Positions 37,100 through 45,441 of a stretch of DNA of 64,000 bases are shown in pieces; within the stretch, counting starts at the first letter, position 1, and each line of letters begins with the position of its first letter. Origin of the DNA: JAHEEL01 sp963785245 (GTDB lineage Bacteria; Actinomycetota; Acidimicrobiia; Spongiisociales; UBA5794); the NCBI GenBank assembly GCA_963785245.1, contig CAWAUO010000022.1, positions 3,833 to 67,832 on the forward strand, read 5' to 3'. The notes below the pieces were generated by a model that was not told the DNA's origin, ran no database searches, and saw only the letters and a list, made by a program, of their open reading frames with translations. Both the position numbers and the translations under genes were made by a program.

Positions 37100-38138
37100 T
37101 CAGCCGGAGAAGGTCCGTCCGATCACCTTGTTGCTCCAGGCGTCCTGTGTCGGCCCGTAGTCCGGTGAGCGGGACGTAGCCGGCTGCGGAGACTTGCTCG
37201 AGGCCGGCGTCCGAGACGTAGTAGTCAACGAACGAGGCCAGCACGGGATTGCTCGTCACCTTCTGGGCGTTCACATAGATGTACAGCGGGCGTGACAGCG
37301 GGTACTCGCCGCTGGCGATGGTCTCGGATGTCGGAGTGACACAGCCGCTCTCGCCGTCGCTGACCTCGAGCGCCTTCACGCGGTCGGTGTTCTCGGCGAA
37401 GAACGCGTAGCCGACCCAGCCGAGCGAGTACTGGGGAGCCGGCGATGCCCTCGATGATGACATTGTCGTTCGGTGACGCAACGTAGTCCGGTCGGGATGC
37501 GGCGTCCTGGCCGCGCTCCTCGGCGAGGTCCTCGATCGCGAACTCGACAAAGGTGTCGTAGGTGCCCGACTCCTCGCCCGGGCCGGTGATGACGAGATCC
37601 TCGTCGATGTAGTTGGTTGCCGAGACACCGCCGATCTCCTGGGCGAGACCCGCGGCGGCGGACCATGTCGTGAACCCGGTCGACTCGGGACCGGTGAGAG
37701 CGTAGAGGTCGTTGAATGTGACGCAGGAGACCTTGTCGTTGTCGGGCGACGTCAAGACCGAGAGACCATCGATCGCGACGTACAGCTCGATGAAGTCGAT
37801 CCCTGCCTCGGCGCATGCCTCCATCTCGGACTCCTTGATGGCCCGGGAGGCATCGGAGATGTCGGTCTCGCCCGCGCAGAACTTCTTGAATCCGTCGCCT
37901 GTGCCCGGTCCCTTCGACGGTGAGCCCTACTCCGGGGTTGGCGCCGGCGAATTCCTCCGCAACCCGTGCGGAGATCGGTTCGACCGTCGATGATCCGGAG
38001 ATCAGGATGGTGCCGCTCGAGCTATCGCCACCACCGGCTGCCGTGGTTGTGGCTCTCGTCATCGGTGCTGGACCCGCAGGCCGAGGCGACGAGGGCGAAG
38101 GCGACGATGGCTGTGGTCAGCCACAGGGTGCGCTTCAT
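37100..38138 (-). pseudogene. pstS: Phosphate-binding lipoprotein PstS (multiple frameshifts)
   Basis: ATG 38138 begins a lipoprotein signal (MKRTLWLTTAIVAFALVASA, then the lipobox Cys). After breaks near 38060, 37905, 37445 and 37160, the pieces include ILISGSSTVEPISARVAEEF and GIDFIELYVAIDGLSVLTSP. NYIDEDLVITGPGEESGTYD and YSLGWVGYAFFAEN follow, and the end DAWSNKVIGRTFSG stops at 37100. These are the phosphate-binding loops of PstS. A four-unit PHO box stands upstream (38206-38249), and TACCTT (38200-38195) is a possible -10 box. Confidence 0.8.
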
Positions 38139-38205
38139 GGATCTGGCCCTTTCTGATCGGTTGAGGTGTCGGATCTGGGATCCAACGACCCGGAAAGGTA
38201 GGTGG

Positions 38206-38249
38206 CGGGGGTGACGGGGATTGGGACGGGACGTGAACGGAACGTGAAC
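38206..38249 (-). promoter_or_regulatory. PHO box: four 11-bp direct repeat units upstream of pstS
   Basis: On the minus strand the units are GTTCACGTTCC (38249-38239), GTTCACGTCCC (38238-38228), GTCCCAATCCC (38227-38217) and CGTCACCCCCG (38216-38206). Two are strong matches and two are decayed, all with exact 11-bp period. This is the architecture of actinobacterial PhoP/RegX3 sites. The site lies between pstS and the divergent senX3-regX3 genes and could serve both. Confidence 0.78.
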
Positions 38250-38310
38250 TCTCCGGCGATCAGTGGTCGGAGGTCTCGGAGGGCTCCGCCGGCGTCCCTA
38301 TGATCGGGGC

Positions 38311-39510
38311 GTGTTGGTTGCCGTACTGATCCTCCTCCTCGCTATCGCCGTCGCTGGCCTGGTGGTGCTCGCCGTCAGGTATCGCCAACTCGATCGCGAC
38401 GTTGACCGCATTCTCAGCCGCCTCGAGGTGGCGTCGACGTCGAAGGTCGCGTCGCGGGCGCTGTATCGGGGAGTTCGGGGACTCGAACGCCGATTGGAGG
38501 ATGCCGAGCAGGCAACGAATCGTCTTCGGGTCGCCACAGAGCGTGCCGACGTCGGTGTGGTGATCAGCGATGCAGCGGGCGAGATCGTCTACGCGAACCC
38601 GGCTGCGCAACGCGTGATCTCGGGTCAACTCGGGGACGCGGTTGCGGCCACTCGAATCACCGCCTTGCTCGAACGGGTCCAGACGAGCGAAGAAGAGGAG
38701 GACCTCGAACTCGATCTCTACACCCCGGTTCGTAGAATCGTGCGGCTCCGCGCGGTGCCGTTCTCAGAGGGCGATCGCGTGGGTGGGGCCGTGGGCTACA
38801 TCATGGACTTGTCGAGCCTCCGCCGGGTCGAGGCCATGCGCCGCGACTTCCTGACGAACGCAGGCCACGAGATGAAGACGCCGCTCGGGGCGATGTCGGT
38901 GCTGGTGGAGACGATTGCCGACACCGATGATGCCGAAACACGCCGCAGGCTCAGCGAGCGCCTGCGCGTCGAGGCCAACCGGATGGCACGATTGGTGGAC
39001 GACATCCTGACGTTGGCCGATATCGAGTCGCTTGAGACGCCGTTCTCCATCGTTTGCATCGGTGATGTAGTTCACGACGCGGTTGCGCGGGCCGCGGTTG
39101 CTGCCGCAGATGCCGGTGTCGAGATATCGGTCATCGATATCGAAGCCGACGTGCTCGTCGATGGGAACGAAGAGCAACTCGTCTCGGCAGTCGCGAACCT
39201 CCTCGACAACGCAGTGAAGTACTCGGAGGGCGAAGGCTCGCAGGTCGAGATCCAGATGACGGCCTACGACGATCGCGTCGCGATCGCGGTTCGCGACCAT
39301 GGAATCGGGATATCGGAGCCGCACCTTGGGCGCGTGTTCGAGCGTTTCTACCGTGTCGATCGTGGCCGCGATCGTGGGTCGGGCGGCACCGGGCTCGGAC
39401 TCTCGATCGTGAACAACGTCGTGGGCACGCACGGTGGGTCGGTGGCCGCCGCGTCCGTGCCGGCTGAGGGGAGCGTCTTCACCATCACGCTGCCCACGAG
39501 AAAGGAGTGA
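38311..39510 (+). CDS. senX3: Phosphate-sensing histidine kinase, SenX3/PhoR type
   Basis: The 399-residue kinase starts with one membrane segment (VAVLILLLAIAVAGLVVLAV), followed by a coiled coil and a PAS domain (about residues 75-170). The HisKA H box is FLTNAGHEMKTPLGAM, and the HATPase motifs are LLDNAVKYSEGEGS, RDHGIGISE and GGTGLGLSIVNNVV. Having only one or two N-terminal helices and a cytoplasmic PAS, it senses through the Pst/PhoU complex as SenX3 does. GTG 38311 is chosen because it starts the membrane helix and lies 6 nt after TATGAT (38299-38304). Kinase-before-regulator order matches senX3-regX3. Confidence 0.88.
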   Translation: MLVAVLILLLAIAVAGLVVLAVRYRQLDRDVDRILSRLEVASTSKVASRALYRGVRGLERRLEDAEQATNRLRVATERADVGVVISDAAGEIVYANPAAQRVISGQLGDAVAATRITALLERVQTSEEEEDLELDLYTPVRRIVRLRAVPFSEGDRVGGAVGYIMDLSSLRRVEAMRRDFLTNAGHEMKTPLGAMSVLVETIADTDDAETRRRLSERLRVEANRMARLVDDILTLADIESLETPFSIVCIGDVVHDAVARAAVAAADAGVEISVIDIEADVLVDGNEEQLVSAVANLLDNAVKYSEGEGSQVEIQMTAYDDRVAIAVRDHGIGISEPHLGRVFERFYRVDRGRDRGSGGTGLGLSIVNNVVGTHGGSVAAASVPAEGSVFTITLPTRKE

Positions 39511-39514
39511 ACGG

Positions 39515-40195
39515 ATGCGCGTGCTGATCGTCGAGGATGAACCCGCCTATGTGGACGCGCTGACGGTCGCTCTCGAACGAGAAGGGTATGAGGTCGCCGC
39601 GGCGATGGACGGGCGCGATGCCGTTGCGTCGTTCCTGGGCGAGACTCCCGACATCGTGCTGCTCGATTTGATGCTCCCCGGCCTCTCGGGCCTCGATGTT
39701 CTGCGCAGGATTCGGACAGAGTCGAACGTGCCCGTGATCGTGCTTTCGGCGAAGGACGCAGAATCGGACATTGTGACCGCGCTCGAATTGGGTGCCGACG
39801 ACTACTTGACGAAGCCCTACTCGGTGCGGGAGTTGCTGGCGAGGCTGCGTGCCGCTCTCCGGCGGACGTCGTCCGCGGCCGACAGCGGAGGCGGAGCGGA
39901 TCGCACGGTGACGATCGGGTCGGCGGTGCTCGATCCCGACCGGTACCAACTCCGGATCGGCGAGGCCACGTTCGATCTCCCTCGCAAGGAATTCGAGGTT
40001 CTCGAGGCGTTGGTGGTCGAACGTGGGCGAATCGTTCCCCGTGACCGCCTGCTCGACGAGATATGGGGGATTACCTGGACCGACTCGAAGACGCTCGACC
40101 AACACATCCGGCGACTGCGCCGGAAGCTCGAGCAGGTCGACGGAGCGCCGCGAATCGAGACCGTGCGGGGCGTCGGATACCGGCTCGACGAATAG
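39515..40195 (+). CDS. regX3: OmpR-family response regulator, RegX3/PhoP type
   Basis: The 226-residue regulator has a receiver domain (LIVEDEPAYVDAL acidic pocket, phospho-Asp in DIVLLDLMLPGLSG, Lys in LTKPYSVRELLA) and a winged helix ending in VRGVGYRLDE. ATG 39515 has AAAGGAG upstream and lies 4 bp after the kinase stop. It should bind the 11-bp direct repeats upstream of pstS under phosphate limitation. Confidence 0.9.
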   Translation: MRVLIVEDEPAYVDALTVALEREGYEVAAAMDGRDAVASFLGETPDIVLLDLMLPGLSGLDVLRRIRTESNVPVIVLSAKDAESDIVTALELGADDYLTKPYSVRELLARLRAALRRTSSAADSGGGADRTVTIGSAVLDPDRYQLRIGEATFDLPRKEFEVLEALVVERGRIVPRDRLLDEIWGITWTDSKTLDQHIRRLRRKLEQVDGAPRIETVRGVGYRLDE

Positions 40196-40211
40196 CGGAT
40201 CGGATCCGGAT

Positions 40212-41156
40212 CTAGGACCCGGCTGATTCGACCGGTGCCTCCGCCCGCCTGAACCACCAGGCTGCGAGGCCGACGCAGAGGGCGCCGATGCCAACGATCG
40301 CACTCAGGAGCAGGTAGCCGTTGAGAAGGGCATCCCAGACGGCGGCCGCCCCTTCCCGGTAGACGTCGTTCTCGACCCTCCCGCCGGCATAGCTCGCGAA
40401 TATGCGGATGGCGGCCAGGCTCACCAGTACGGCGATCGCCATGCCGAACCCGAAGTACTGAATCGGGCGGAGACGGTCCTTGTCGATGAGAACCGCGAGG
40501 CCGAGGACCAGCAACGCCACGATGGGGAGCACCCAGACGCCGGTCTGGAACACGTTCACGATCTCTCGGGGCCCGGCGAGCATGTCGGCTTGGATGAAGA
40601 CGATCTCGCCCACGTCGGTCTCGATATCGGCAAACAGGTCGATGCCGCGCGCTTCGAGCTCAGCCTGGACGAGTCCGGCGGTCCCTCCAAGGTCAATCCC
40701 GATGCCGCCCTCGGTCGGTTGTGACGGGTCGCCGTCAAGGATGCCGATGACCCGCGAGTGCAACACCTCGAGTCCCTTGGTCCATACCGAAGCGAACGCA
40801 TCCGATGCGACGAGTCGCTGGGTCGCGTCGAAGACCCGCTCTTCGACGAGACCCATGACGTTCGGGGCGAGGAACGCGAGACGGTCGGGGAGCACCTCGG
40901 CGACTTTGGACTCGGCGCTGCTGTTGGCCCCGAGTACCTCGACCGTCTTCGTTGCGATCGCCGTTGAGACGGCCGGATCCTGTGGGAGGGGTGCGAGAGA
41001 CTCGACGAAGTGCTCCGTGTTGAAGATCCGGTCGTGGAGCCAGAACGCGTCAACAGCCATCGCCGCAAGCAGCACCGCGAGCACCGTCACGGTCACGGCC
41101 GCAATCGTTCGGGCGCGGCTCGTTTTCGGCTGGGATTCGTCGACCGCCTCTGCCAC
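40212..41156 (-). CDS. Membrane protein of unknown function
   Basis: The 314-residue protein has an N-terminal helix (TIAAVTVTVLAVLLAAMAVDAFW) and then about 160 extracytoplasmic residues of mostly helical character, with SLAPLPQDPAVSTAIATKTV at the start. Three C-terminal helices follow (VWVLPIVALLVLGLAVLI, FGMAIAVLVSLAAIRIF, YLLLSAIVGIGALCVGLAAWW). I do not recognise a family. GTG 41156 is chosen for AGGAGGA just upstream; the longer frame overlaps the peroxiredoxin gene. It follows the peroxiredoxin gene by about 10 bp, so they may share a transcript. Confidence 0.7.
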   Translation of the reverse strand: MAEAVDESQPKTSRARTIAAVTVTVLAVLLAAMAVDAFWLHDRIFNTEHFVESLAPLPQDPAVSTAIATKTVEVLGANSSAESKVAEVLPDRLAFLAPNVMGLVEERVFDATQRLVASDAFASVWTKGLEVLHSRVIGILDGDPSQPTEGGIGIDLGGTAGLVQAELEARGIDLFADIETDVGEIVFIQADMLAGPREIVNVFQTGVWVLPIVALLVLGLAVLIDKDRLRPIQYFGFGMAIAVLVSLAAIRIFASYAGGRVENDVYREGAAAVWDALLNGYLLLSAIVGIGALCVGLAAWWFRRAEAPVESAGS

Positions 41157-41166
41157 GCTGATCCTC

Positions 41167-41631
41167 CTACTCGTCGATCTCGCCGAGAGCGGCGACGTAC
41201 TCCTCGAATTCGCGTGGCGTCCCAAGCGATCCGCTGTCGATGATCGTACGCACAACGCCGTCGGCGTCGAGAACGAAGCTCATGCGGTTGGCGGTACCGA
41301 CATCCCAATTGAACGCACCGAAGGTTGTCGCCACAAGGCCGTGCGGCCAGTAGTCCGAAAGGACCGGGAACGTGAATTCGTTCTCGTCCGACCACTTCTT
41401 CGCGACCTGCACGGCGTGACAGGTGATCACAACGACGTTCGCATCGAGATCGTTGAGGGCCGCGAGCTGGTCGCGGATCGCACAGACCTCTGAGTCGCAG
41501 ATGCCCGTAAACGGGAACGGGATGAAGACGATGAGGCTCTTCTTGCCCTTGAGATCATCGAGCGTGACCGGGTTCCTGTCCTGGTCCAGGAGCGAGAACG
41601 ACTTCGGAGTCGAACCGACCTGCACAGCCAT
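41167..41631 (-). CDS. AhpE-like peroxiredoxin
   Basis: The 154-residue thioredoxin-fold protein has the peroxidatic Cys45 in PFTGICDSEVC with the usual Pro-Thr environment, and a second Cys50 that could act as a resolving residue. It resembles mycobacterial AhpE and bacterioferritin-comigratory proteins, which reduce hydrogen peroxide and organic or lipid peroxides in the cytoplasm. ATG 41631 has AAGGAG upstream. Confidence 0.85.
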   Translation of the reverse strand: MAVQVGSTPKSFSLLDQDRNPVTLDDLKGKKSLIVFIPFPFTGICDSEVCAIRDQLAALNDLDANVVVITCHAVQVAKKWSDENEFTFPVLSDYWPHGLVATTFGAFNWDVGTANRMSFVLDADGVVRTIIDSGSLGTPREFEEYVAALGEIDE

Positions 41632-41678
41632 AGGGAGTCTCCTTGGTGGTGTGATCGGGAATCTAGCGGGAGAGAGGC

Positions 41679-41706
41679 TGGCGTCTGGCGACTGGTGACT
41701 GGCGAC
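41679..41706 (+). repeat. Four TGGYGAC heptamers between the peroxiredoxin and DUF2342 genes
   Basis: Units TGGCGTC, TGGCGAC, TGGTGAC and TGGCGAC run without gaps in the roughly 80-bp spacer. It is the best-preserved array of this repeat in the window. Confidence 0.65.
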
Positions 41707-41712
41707 CGACCC

Positions 41713-42858
41713 TCACAACTCAAACTGATCCATCATCACGCGGGCGGCCCAGCCGACGGGGTCGGTGAACTCGGTGAGGGTTGGGAGGTTGTCTGGTTGC
41801 TCCCAGACGCGGTCGAGCGCCGTCTCGCCCCAGCGCTGTTCGACCTCGCGGCAGAAGGCGGCAGCGTCGGCTGCCCGGTGACGTTGGAGTTCGAGTCCGG
41901 CGATTTGTTGGAGGTACTGCTCGGCCTGATCCGGTTCGGACCGGCGGCGGGTGTTGGCACTCTCGATGAGGTCGAGGTCGGGGAGGAGGTCTGATCCGGC
42001 CTTCCGGACCAGATAGTCGCCGTAGCCTTCGATGAACGCTGTACACGACTGGATCGCGGCCAGTCGCACCGGATCGGCCGAGCCCTTGAGGAGCGCCGGA
42101 GTGGATGCACCGTCCTCACCGAGGAGTTCACGGATGCGGTCCGGGTCGTCGAGCGCCCCCATCTGGCCCATGAGGTCGGAGACGTCGAACTCAACCGTCT
42201 CGTAGAAGGCGTTGACCAGCGACACGAAGTGTCCCTTGAGCCACTCAATCTCCATCAGGCGCTGAAAGACCATCTCGTGAATCGTGGCCCAGAGGCGTGC
42301 CTGGCGGGTGTCGACCTCGGCTTCGAACGCAAACGCTTCGACGTTCGGAACCACGAGGTACGGCTCTTCGTGATCGACGGCAGGGATACCGGTGTCGAAC
42401 TGGCCGAGCACCCGATGCGACATGAAGCCCACCATGGTCCCCGCCTGCATGCCGAGCAGCGCCGGCCCGAGTGGCTGGAGCATGGCTCCCATCTGGCCGA
42501 GAGACTCGGCGCCCGGGAGCCCGGCGAATCCGCCGGACAGCTTGTCCGAGAGTGGTTCGACGAGGATGCGAAAGGTCTGGATGTTTTCGAGTGCCCACGT
42601 GGTCCGGTCGGTCGGGTTGAGATCGCCGGGTGACGGAGCAGGGAGGTCGGCCGTTGCCTGGATCCGCAGTTCGGCCACGTGTCCGAGTTCGCGGTACTCC
42701 TCGGCGATGTCAGGTTCGATCGGCTGACGCTCGCCTGCGAGGTTCTTGGTCAGCTCCTTCGCGAGGTTCCAGTTGACGGGACCCGACGACTGGAACATGC
42801 GGAATAGCTGAGCGAACAGGTCGTCGCCGTCGTCGCTGAAGGGGAGATCACTCGTCAC
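41713..42858 (-). CDS. DUF2342 (zincin-like, F420-associated) family protein with altered HExxH
   Basis: The 381-residue protein matches the actinobacterial DUF2342 family of putative zinc metalloproteases: an N-terminal helical part with LFAQLFRMFQSSGPVNW, the GTMVGFMSHRVLGQFD segment, and FIEGYGDYLVRKAG near the C-terminus. The expected HExxH motif reads HEMVF at 194-198, so the second metal-ligand His is replaced by Phe; zinc binding and proteolysis are doubtful. The start is GTG at 42858, overlapping the htrA stop by 11 nt. Confidence 0.8.
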   Translation of the reverse strand: MTSDLPFSDDGDDLFAQLFRMFQSSGPVNWNLAKELTKNLAGERQPIEPDIAEEYRELGHVAELRIQATADLPAPSPGDLNPTDRTTWALENIQTFRILVEPLSDKLSGGFAGLPGAESLGQMGAMLQPLGPALLGMQAGTMVGFMSHRVLGQFDTGIPAVDHEEPYLVVPNVEAFAFEAEVDTRQARLWATIHEMVFQRLMEIEWLKGHFVSLVNAFYETVEFDVSDLMGQMGALDDPDRIRELLGEDGASTPALLKGSADPVRLAAIQSCTAFIEGYGDYLVRKAGSDLLPDLDLIESANTRRRSEPDQAEQYLQQIAGLELQRHRAADAAAFCREVEQRWGETALDRVWEQPDNLPTLTEFTDPVGWAARVMMDQFEL

Positions 42859-44173
42859 CGGCGTCCTCTTCGGGTTCTTCGGCGTTCGACAGAGGAGGCG
42901 GGTCGTCCGGGCGTTCGATCAACAGCACGGTGGCGGTGATCGGCGACTCGTCGCGGGTCACCGTGACGAGGACCTCGTCACCGACGTGGTAGAGCCGCAG
43001 TGCGACAACCAGGTCCTCCATGGTGCGAACCTCGGCGCCGTCGACGTCGACAATTGCATCGCCAGGCAAGAACCCTGCGTCGCCGGCGGGCGAAGCGCTC
43101 TCGATGAGTTCCGCGATCTCGGCTCCGCTCGGCGTGAGCGCACCATCATCGGCGGTGACGATGTAGTCCGTGCCGTAGATCCCGATGAATGGATGCTTCG
43201 CCGTTCCGGTCTCGATGATCTCTTGTGTGATGCGTTCGACGAGTTCAACCGGGATGGCGTATCCAATGCCTTCTGCGCCGGCCTGGCTGACGCCGATCGC
43301 CGCGGTGATTCCGATCAGCTTCCCGTCGTCGTCGACGAGCGCACCGCCGCTCGATCCGGATGTGATCGGTGCATCGGTCTGCAGCATGCCGTAGAGGGCC
43401 GACTGATCGCCGAATTCGACGGTCCGTGACAGCGCCGAAACGACGCCGACCGTGAGGGAGACCCCTCCATCCTGACCGAGGGGGTTGCCGACGGCGACCG
43501 CCATCTGGCCGATCGCGAGATTCTCCGTGGAGCCGAATTCGATCGGCTGGAGACCGTCGATGTCGACCTTCAACACCGCGAGATCGGTGTAGGCATCGGA
43601 TCCAACGATCTCGGCATCGTACGTGCGGCCGTCTTCAAGGACGACGCGACTGAACGATGCGTCTTCGATCACGTGGTGATTCGTTGCGATGTAGCCGTCC
43701 TCGAGGATCACACCGGATCCGGAACCGTTGAGGGTGAGGGTGTCTCCTTCGAGGTCTCCGACTTCGACGGTCACAACGGAAGGCACCACCTTGATGGCGA
43801 CGGCCTCTGGGACACCGGGGGCGGTGGGGGCGGTCACGATCTCGGTCGTGACCTCGCGGACGATGGTCGTGTCGGCGGCCGGTGGCTCGGGCGCAGCCGT
43901 CTCAGCCGGCTCGTCATCGAATACACCGAGGATGGCCAGGAGAGCGACGACAGCGAAGGCACCGAGAACGGCGGCGAGAAAGGCGACAACCCCGGTCGAG
44001 AGATGGCCGCGCCGCTTCGGTTCCGGCGCCGGCGGCGGTGGCGGAGTTGGCCGCGTCGTGGGGCCGGTCTCCGAACTCCAGGGCCTCACATACGCCACGT
44101 ACGGAGGATAGAGCTCATCAGAAGGATCGGGCTCAGGCACCGATGGTGTGCTTCCATGGGTAGTGTCGTCCAC
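42848..44173 (-). CDS. htrA: HtrA/DegP-like membrane-anchored serine protease with PDZ domain
   Basis: The 441-residue protein has a Pro-rich cytoplasmic N-terminus, one membrane helix (about 61-85), an extracytoplasmic trypsin-like domain with the triad His167 (TNHHVI), Asp197 (YTDLAVL) and Ser275 (TSGSSGGAL), and one PDZ domain (about 340-430). It should degrade or sense misfolded envelope proteins, and could act upstream of the ECF sigma module at 29.5 kb, although it is not linked to it here. Start ATG 44173 is 12 bp from the divergent moaE. Confidence 0.92.
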   Translation of the reverse strand: MDDTTHGSTPSVPEPDPSDELYPPYVAYVRPWSSETGPTTRPTPPPPPAPEPKRRGHLSTGVVAFLAAVLGAFAVVALLAILGVFDDEPAETAAPEPPAADTTIVREVTTEIVTAPTAPGVPEAVAIKVVPSVVTVEVGDLEGDTLTLNGSGSGVILEDGYIATNHHVIEDASFSRVVLEDGRTYDAEIVGSDAYTDLAVLKVDIDGLQPIEFGSTENLAIGQMAVAVGNPLGQDGGVSLTVGVVSALSRTVEFGDQSALYGMLQTDAPITSGSSGGALVDDDGKLIGITAAIGVSQAGAEGIGYAIPVELVERITQEIIETGTAKHPFIGIYGTDYIVTADDGALTPSGAEIAELIESASPAGDAGFLPGDAIVDVDGAEVRTMEDLVVALRLYHVGDEVLVTVTRDESPITATVLLIERPDDPPPLSNAEEPEEDAGDE

Positions 44174-44185
44174 GAAAGCGATTGT

Positions 44186-44641
44186 ATGCCCTCAGACCAC
44201 CTATCCGAGCAGTCAGATCTCATTGCGGTGTCCGCCGATCCGGTGGATCCGGCCGACGTCGTTGCGGCTGTGTCGGCGCCGGACGCCGGCGCCGTCGTGC
44301 TGTTCGTCGGCACGGTGCGTGACCACTCGCCAGGCAGAACCGGTGTGACCCATCTGGAGTATGAGTCGTACGACGAGCAGGTCATCGACAAGATCGCCGA
44401 GGTCGTCGCCGAGGTTCGCGAGCGCTGGCCGGTGAGCAGGGTCGCCGCGATTCACCGGGTAGGCGATTTGGGGGTCGGGGAGATCTCGGTGGTTGTCGCG
44501 GTGTCGTCGCCCCATCGCAGCGACGCGTTCCCTGCGGGCCGCTATCTGATCGACGAGATCAAGGCGCGGGCACCGATCTGGAAGAAGGAGCACTGGCCCG
44601 GGGGGGCCGAGTGGGTGAGGGAGGATCTTCATCACTCCTGA
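44186..44641 (+). CDS. moaE: Molybdopterin synthase catalytic subunit MoaE
   Basis: The 151-residue protein carries the MoaE motifs GAVVLFVGTVRDHS, LEYESYDEQ, HRVGDLGVGEISVVVAV and IKARAPIWKKEHW (catalytic Lys). It makes the molybdopterin dithiolene with MoaD, which is not in the window. ATG 44186 starts the domain; the frame is open far upstream only as a shadow of htrA. Its 3' end overlaps the apparent start of the HEAT-repeat gene. Confidence 0.93.
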   Translation: MPSDHLSEQSDLIAVSADPVDPADVVAAVSAPDAGAVVLFVGTVRDHSPGRTGVTHLEYESYDEQVIDKIAEVVAEVRERWPVSRVAAIHRVGDLGVGEISVVVAVSSPHRSDAFPAGRYLIDEIKARAPIWKKEHWPGGAEWVREDLHHS

Positions 44642-45239
44642 CTCGGTACGGTCTGCCGATCGAGAGGCGCTGGTTCGGCTGCTCGACGACCCGGTCGAGT
44701 TCCTCGAACACGAGGACGCCGACGTGCGTCGGCTCGCGATCTCCGTGTGCGTCGCCTCGGGACCGACCGACGAGTCGATCGCGGCACTTCGCCAACGCCT
44801 CGCCATCGACGAAGACGGCGCGGCGCGCTGCCATGGCCGCGGAGGCGCTCGGGGCGCGGGCGATGCGGCGATCCCAGACCTGGACCGGGCCCGAGCCGAT
44901 GACGATCCGCGTGTGATCGAGTCGGTTGCCACGGCGTACGGCGAGCTCCGGGCGGGATCGGCGGTCCCATGGCTCATCGAGGTGGCGACGGGGGATGGCG
45001 ACCGATCCGGTCGCGAGGCGGCCGTCGCAGCGCTCGGCGCGATCGGCGATGAAGCGGCGCTCCCTGCATTGCTTGGATTGATTGCGAAAGCTCCGCCCCA
45101 GGTCCGCCGCCGGGCGGTTGTGGCGCTGACCGTCTTCGATGATCCGGCCGTCGAACCCGCGATCCGGGACGCGGCGAGGGATCGCAACCCGTCGGTCCGC
45201 GAGGCGGCCGAGATGGTCGTCGGCCGCCAACCCGACTAA
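44631..45239 (+). CDS. HEAT-repeat protein; start unclear, local double indel
   Basis: About 200 residues of helical repeats are visible, for example VRRLAISVCVASGPTDESI, VIESVATAYGELRAGSAVPW and AAVAALGAIGDEAALPALL. Such proteins are protein-binding scaffolds; the partner is unknown. Coding character begins at about 44631, but the only start-like codon there is ATC, 6 nt after a strong Shine-Dalgarno AGGGAGG. The first conventional start is GTG 44724, inside a repeat. Near 44830-44875 an extra T and a missing G shift 16 residues out of frame and back. The stop TAA shares its last base with hairpin element copy B. Confidence 0.6.
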   Translation: MTPDSVRSADREALVRLLDDPVEFLEHEDADVRRLAISVCVASGPTDESIAALRQRLAIDEDGAARCHGRGGARGAGDAAIPDLDRARADDDPRVIESVATAYGELRAGSAVPWLIEVATGDGDRSGREAAVAALGAIGDEAALPALLGLIAKAPPQVRRRAVVALTVFDDPAVEPAIRDAARDRNPSVREAAEMVVGRQPD

Positions 45240-45371
45240 CGCTGCGAACCCAGGGTTCTCCACCTCGGATATGGCGCCGACAGCCCGCGGAATGAACGCG
45301 GGTGGCACGATCCGCCATTCCGTGGGCCCACGGCGCCAAATAGGAAGCTGAGAACCCTGGGTTCGCAGCGT
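45239..45371 (+). repeat. 133-bp long-hairpin element, copy B
   Basis: The terminal arms ACGCTGCGAACCCAGGGTT(CTC) and their complement (ending GGTTCGCAGCGT) pair with at most one or two mismatches. An inner stem continues CGCGGAATG with CATTCCGTG near the apex, so the whole element can fold into one long hairpin. The first base is the last base of the HEAT gene's TAA. It lies between that gene and the acyl-CoA ligase gene. Confidence 0.87.
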
Positions 45372-45441
45372 GGGATCCCGGCAGGCGCCAGTTCAAGCCT
45401 CTATTGTGGATTCGGGCCGGAGAACTGGAGGCGATGGGGCT

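Noticed and set aside
41713..42858. Calling this protein an active zinc protease
   Set aside because: The second His of HExxH is replaced by Phe, so activity cannot be asserted from sequence.
43673..44185. Upstream extension of moaE
   Set aside because: It is antisense to htrA and rich in Arg/Gly as expected for a shadow frame.
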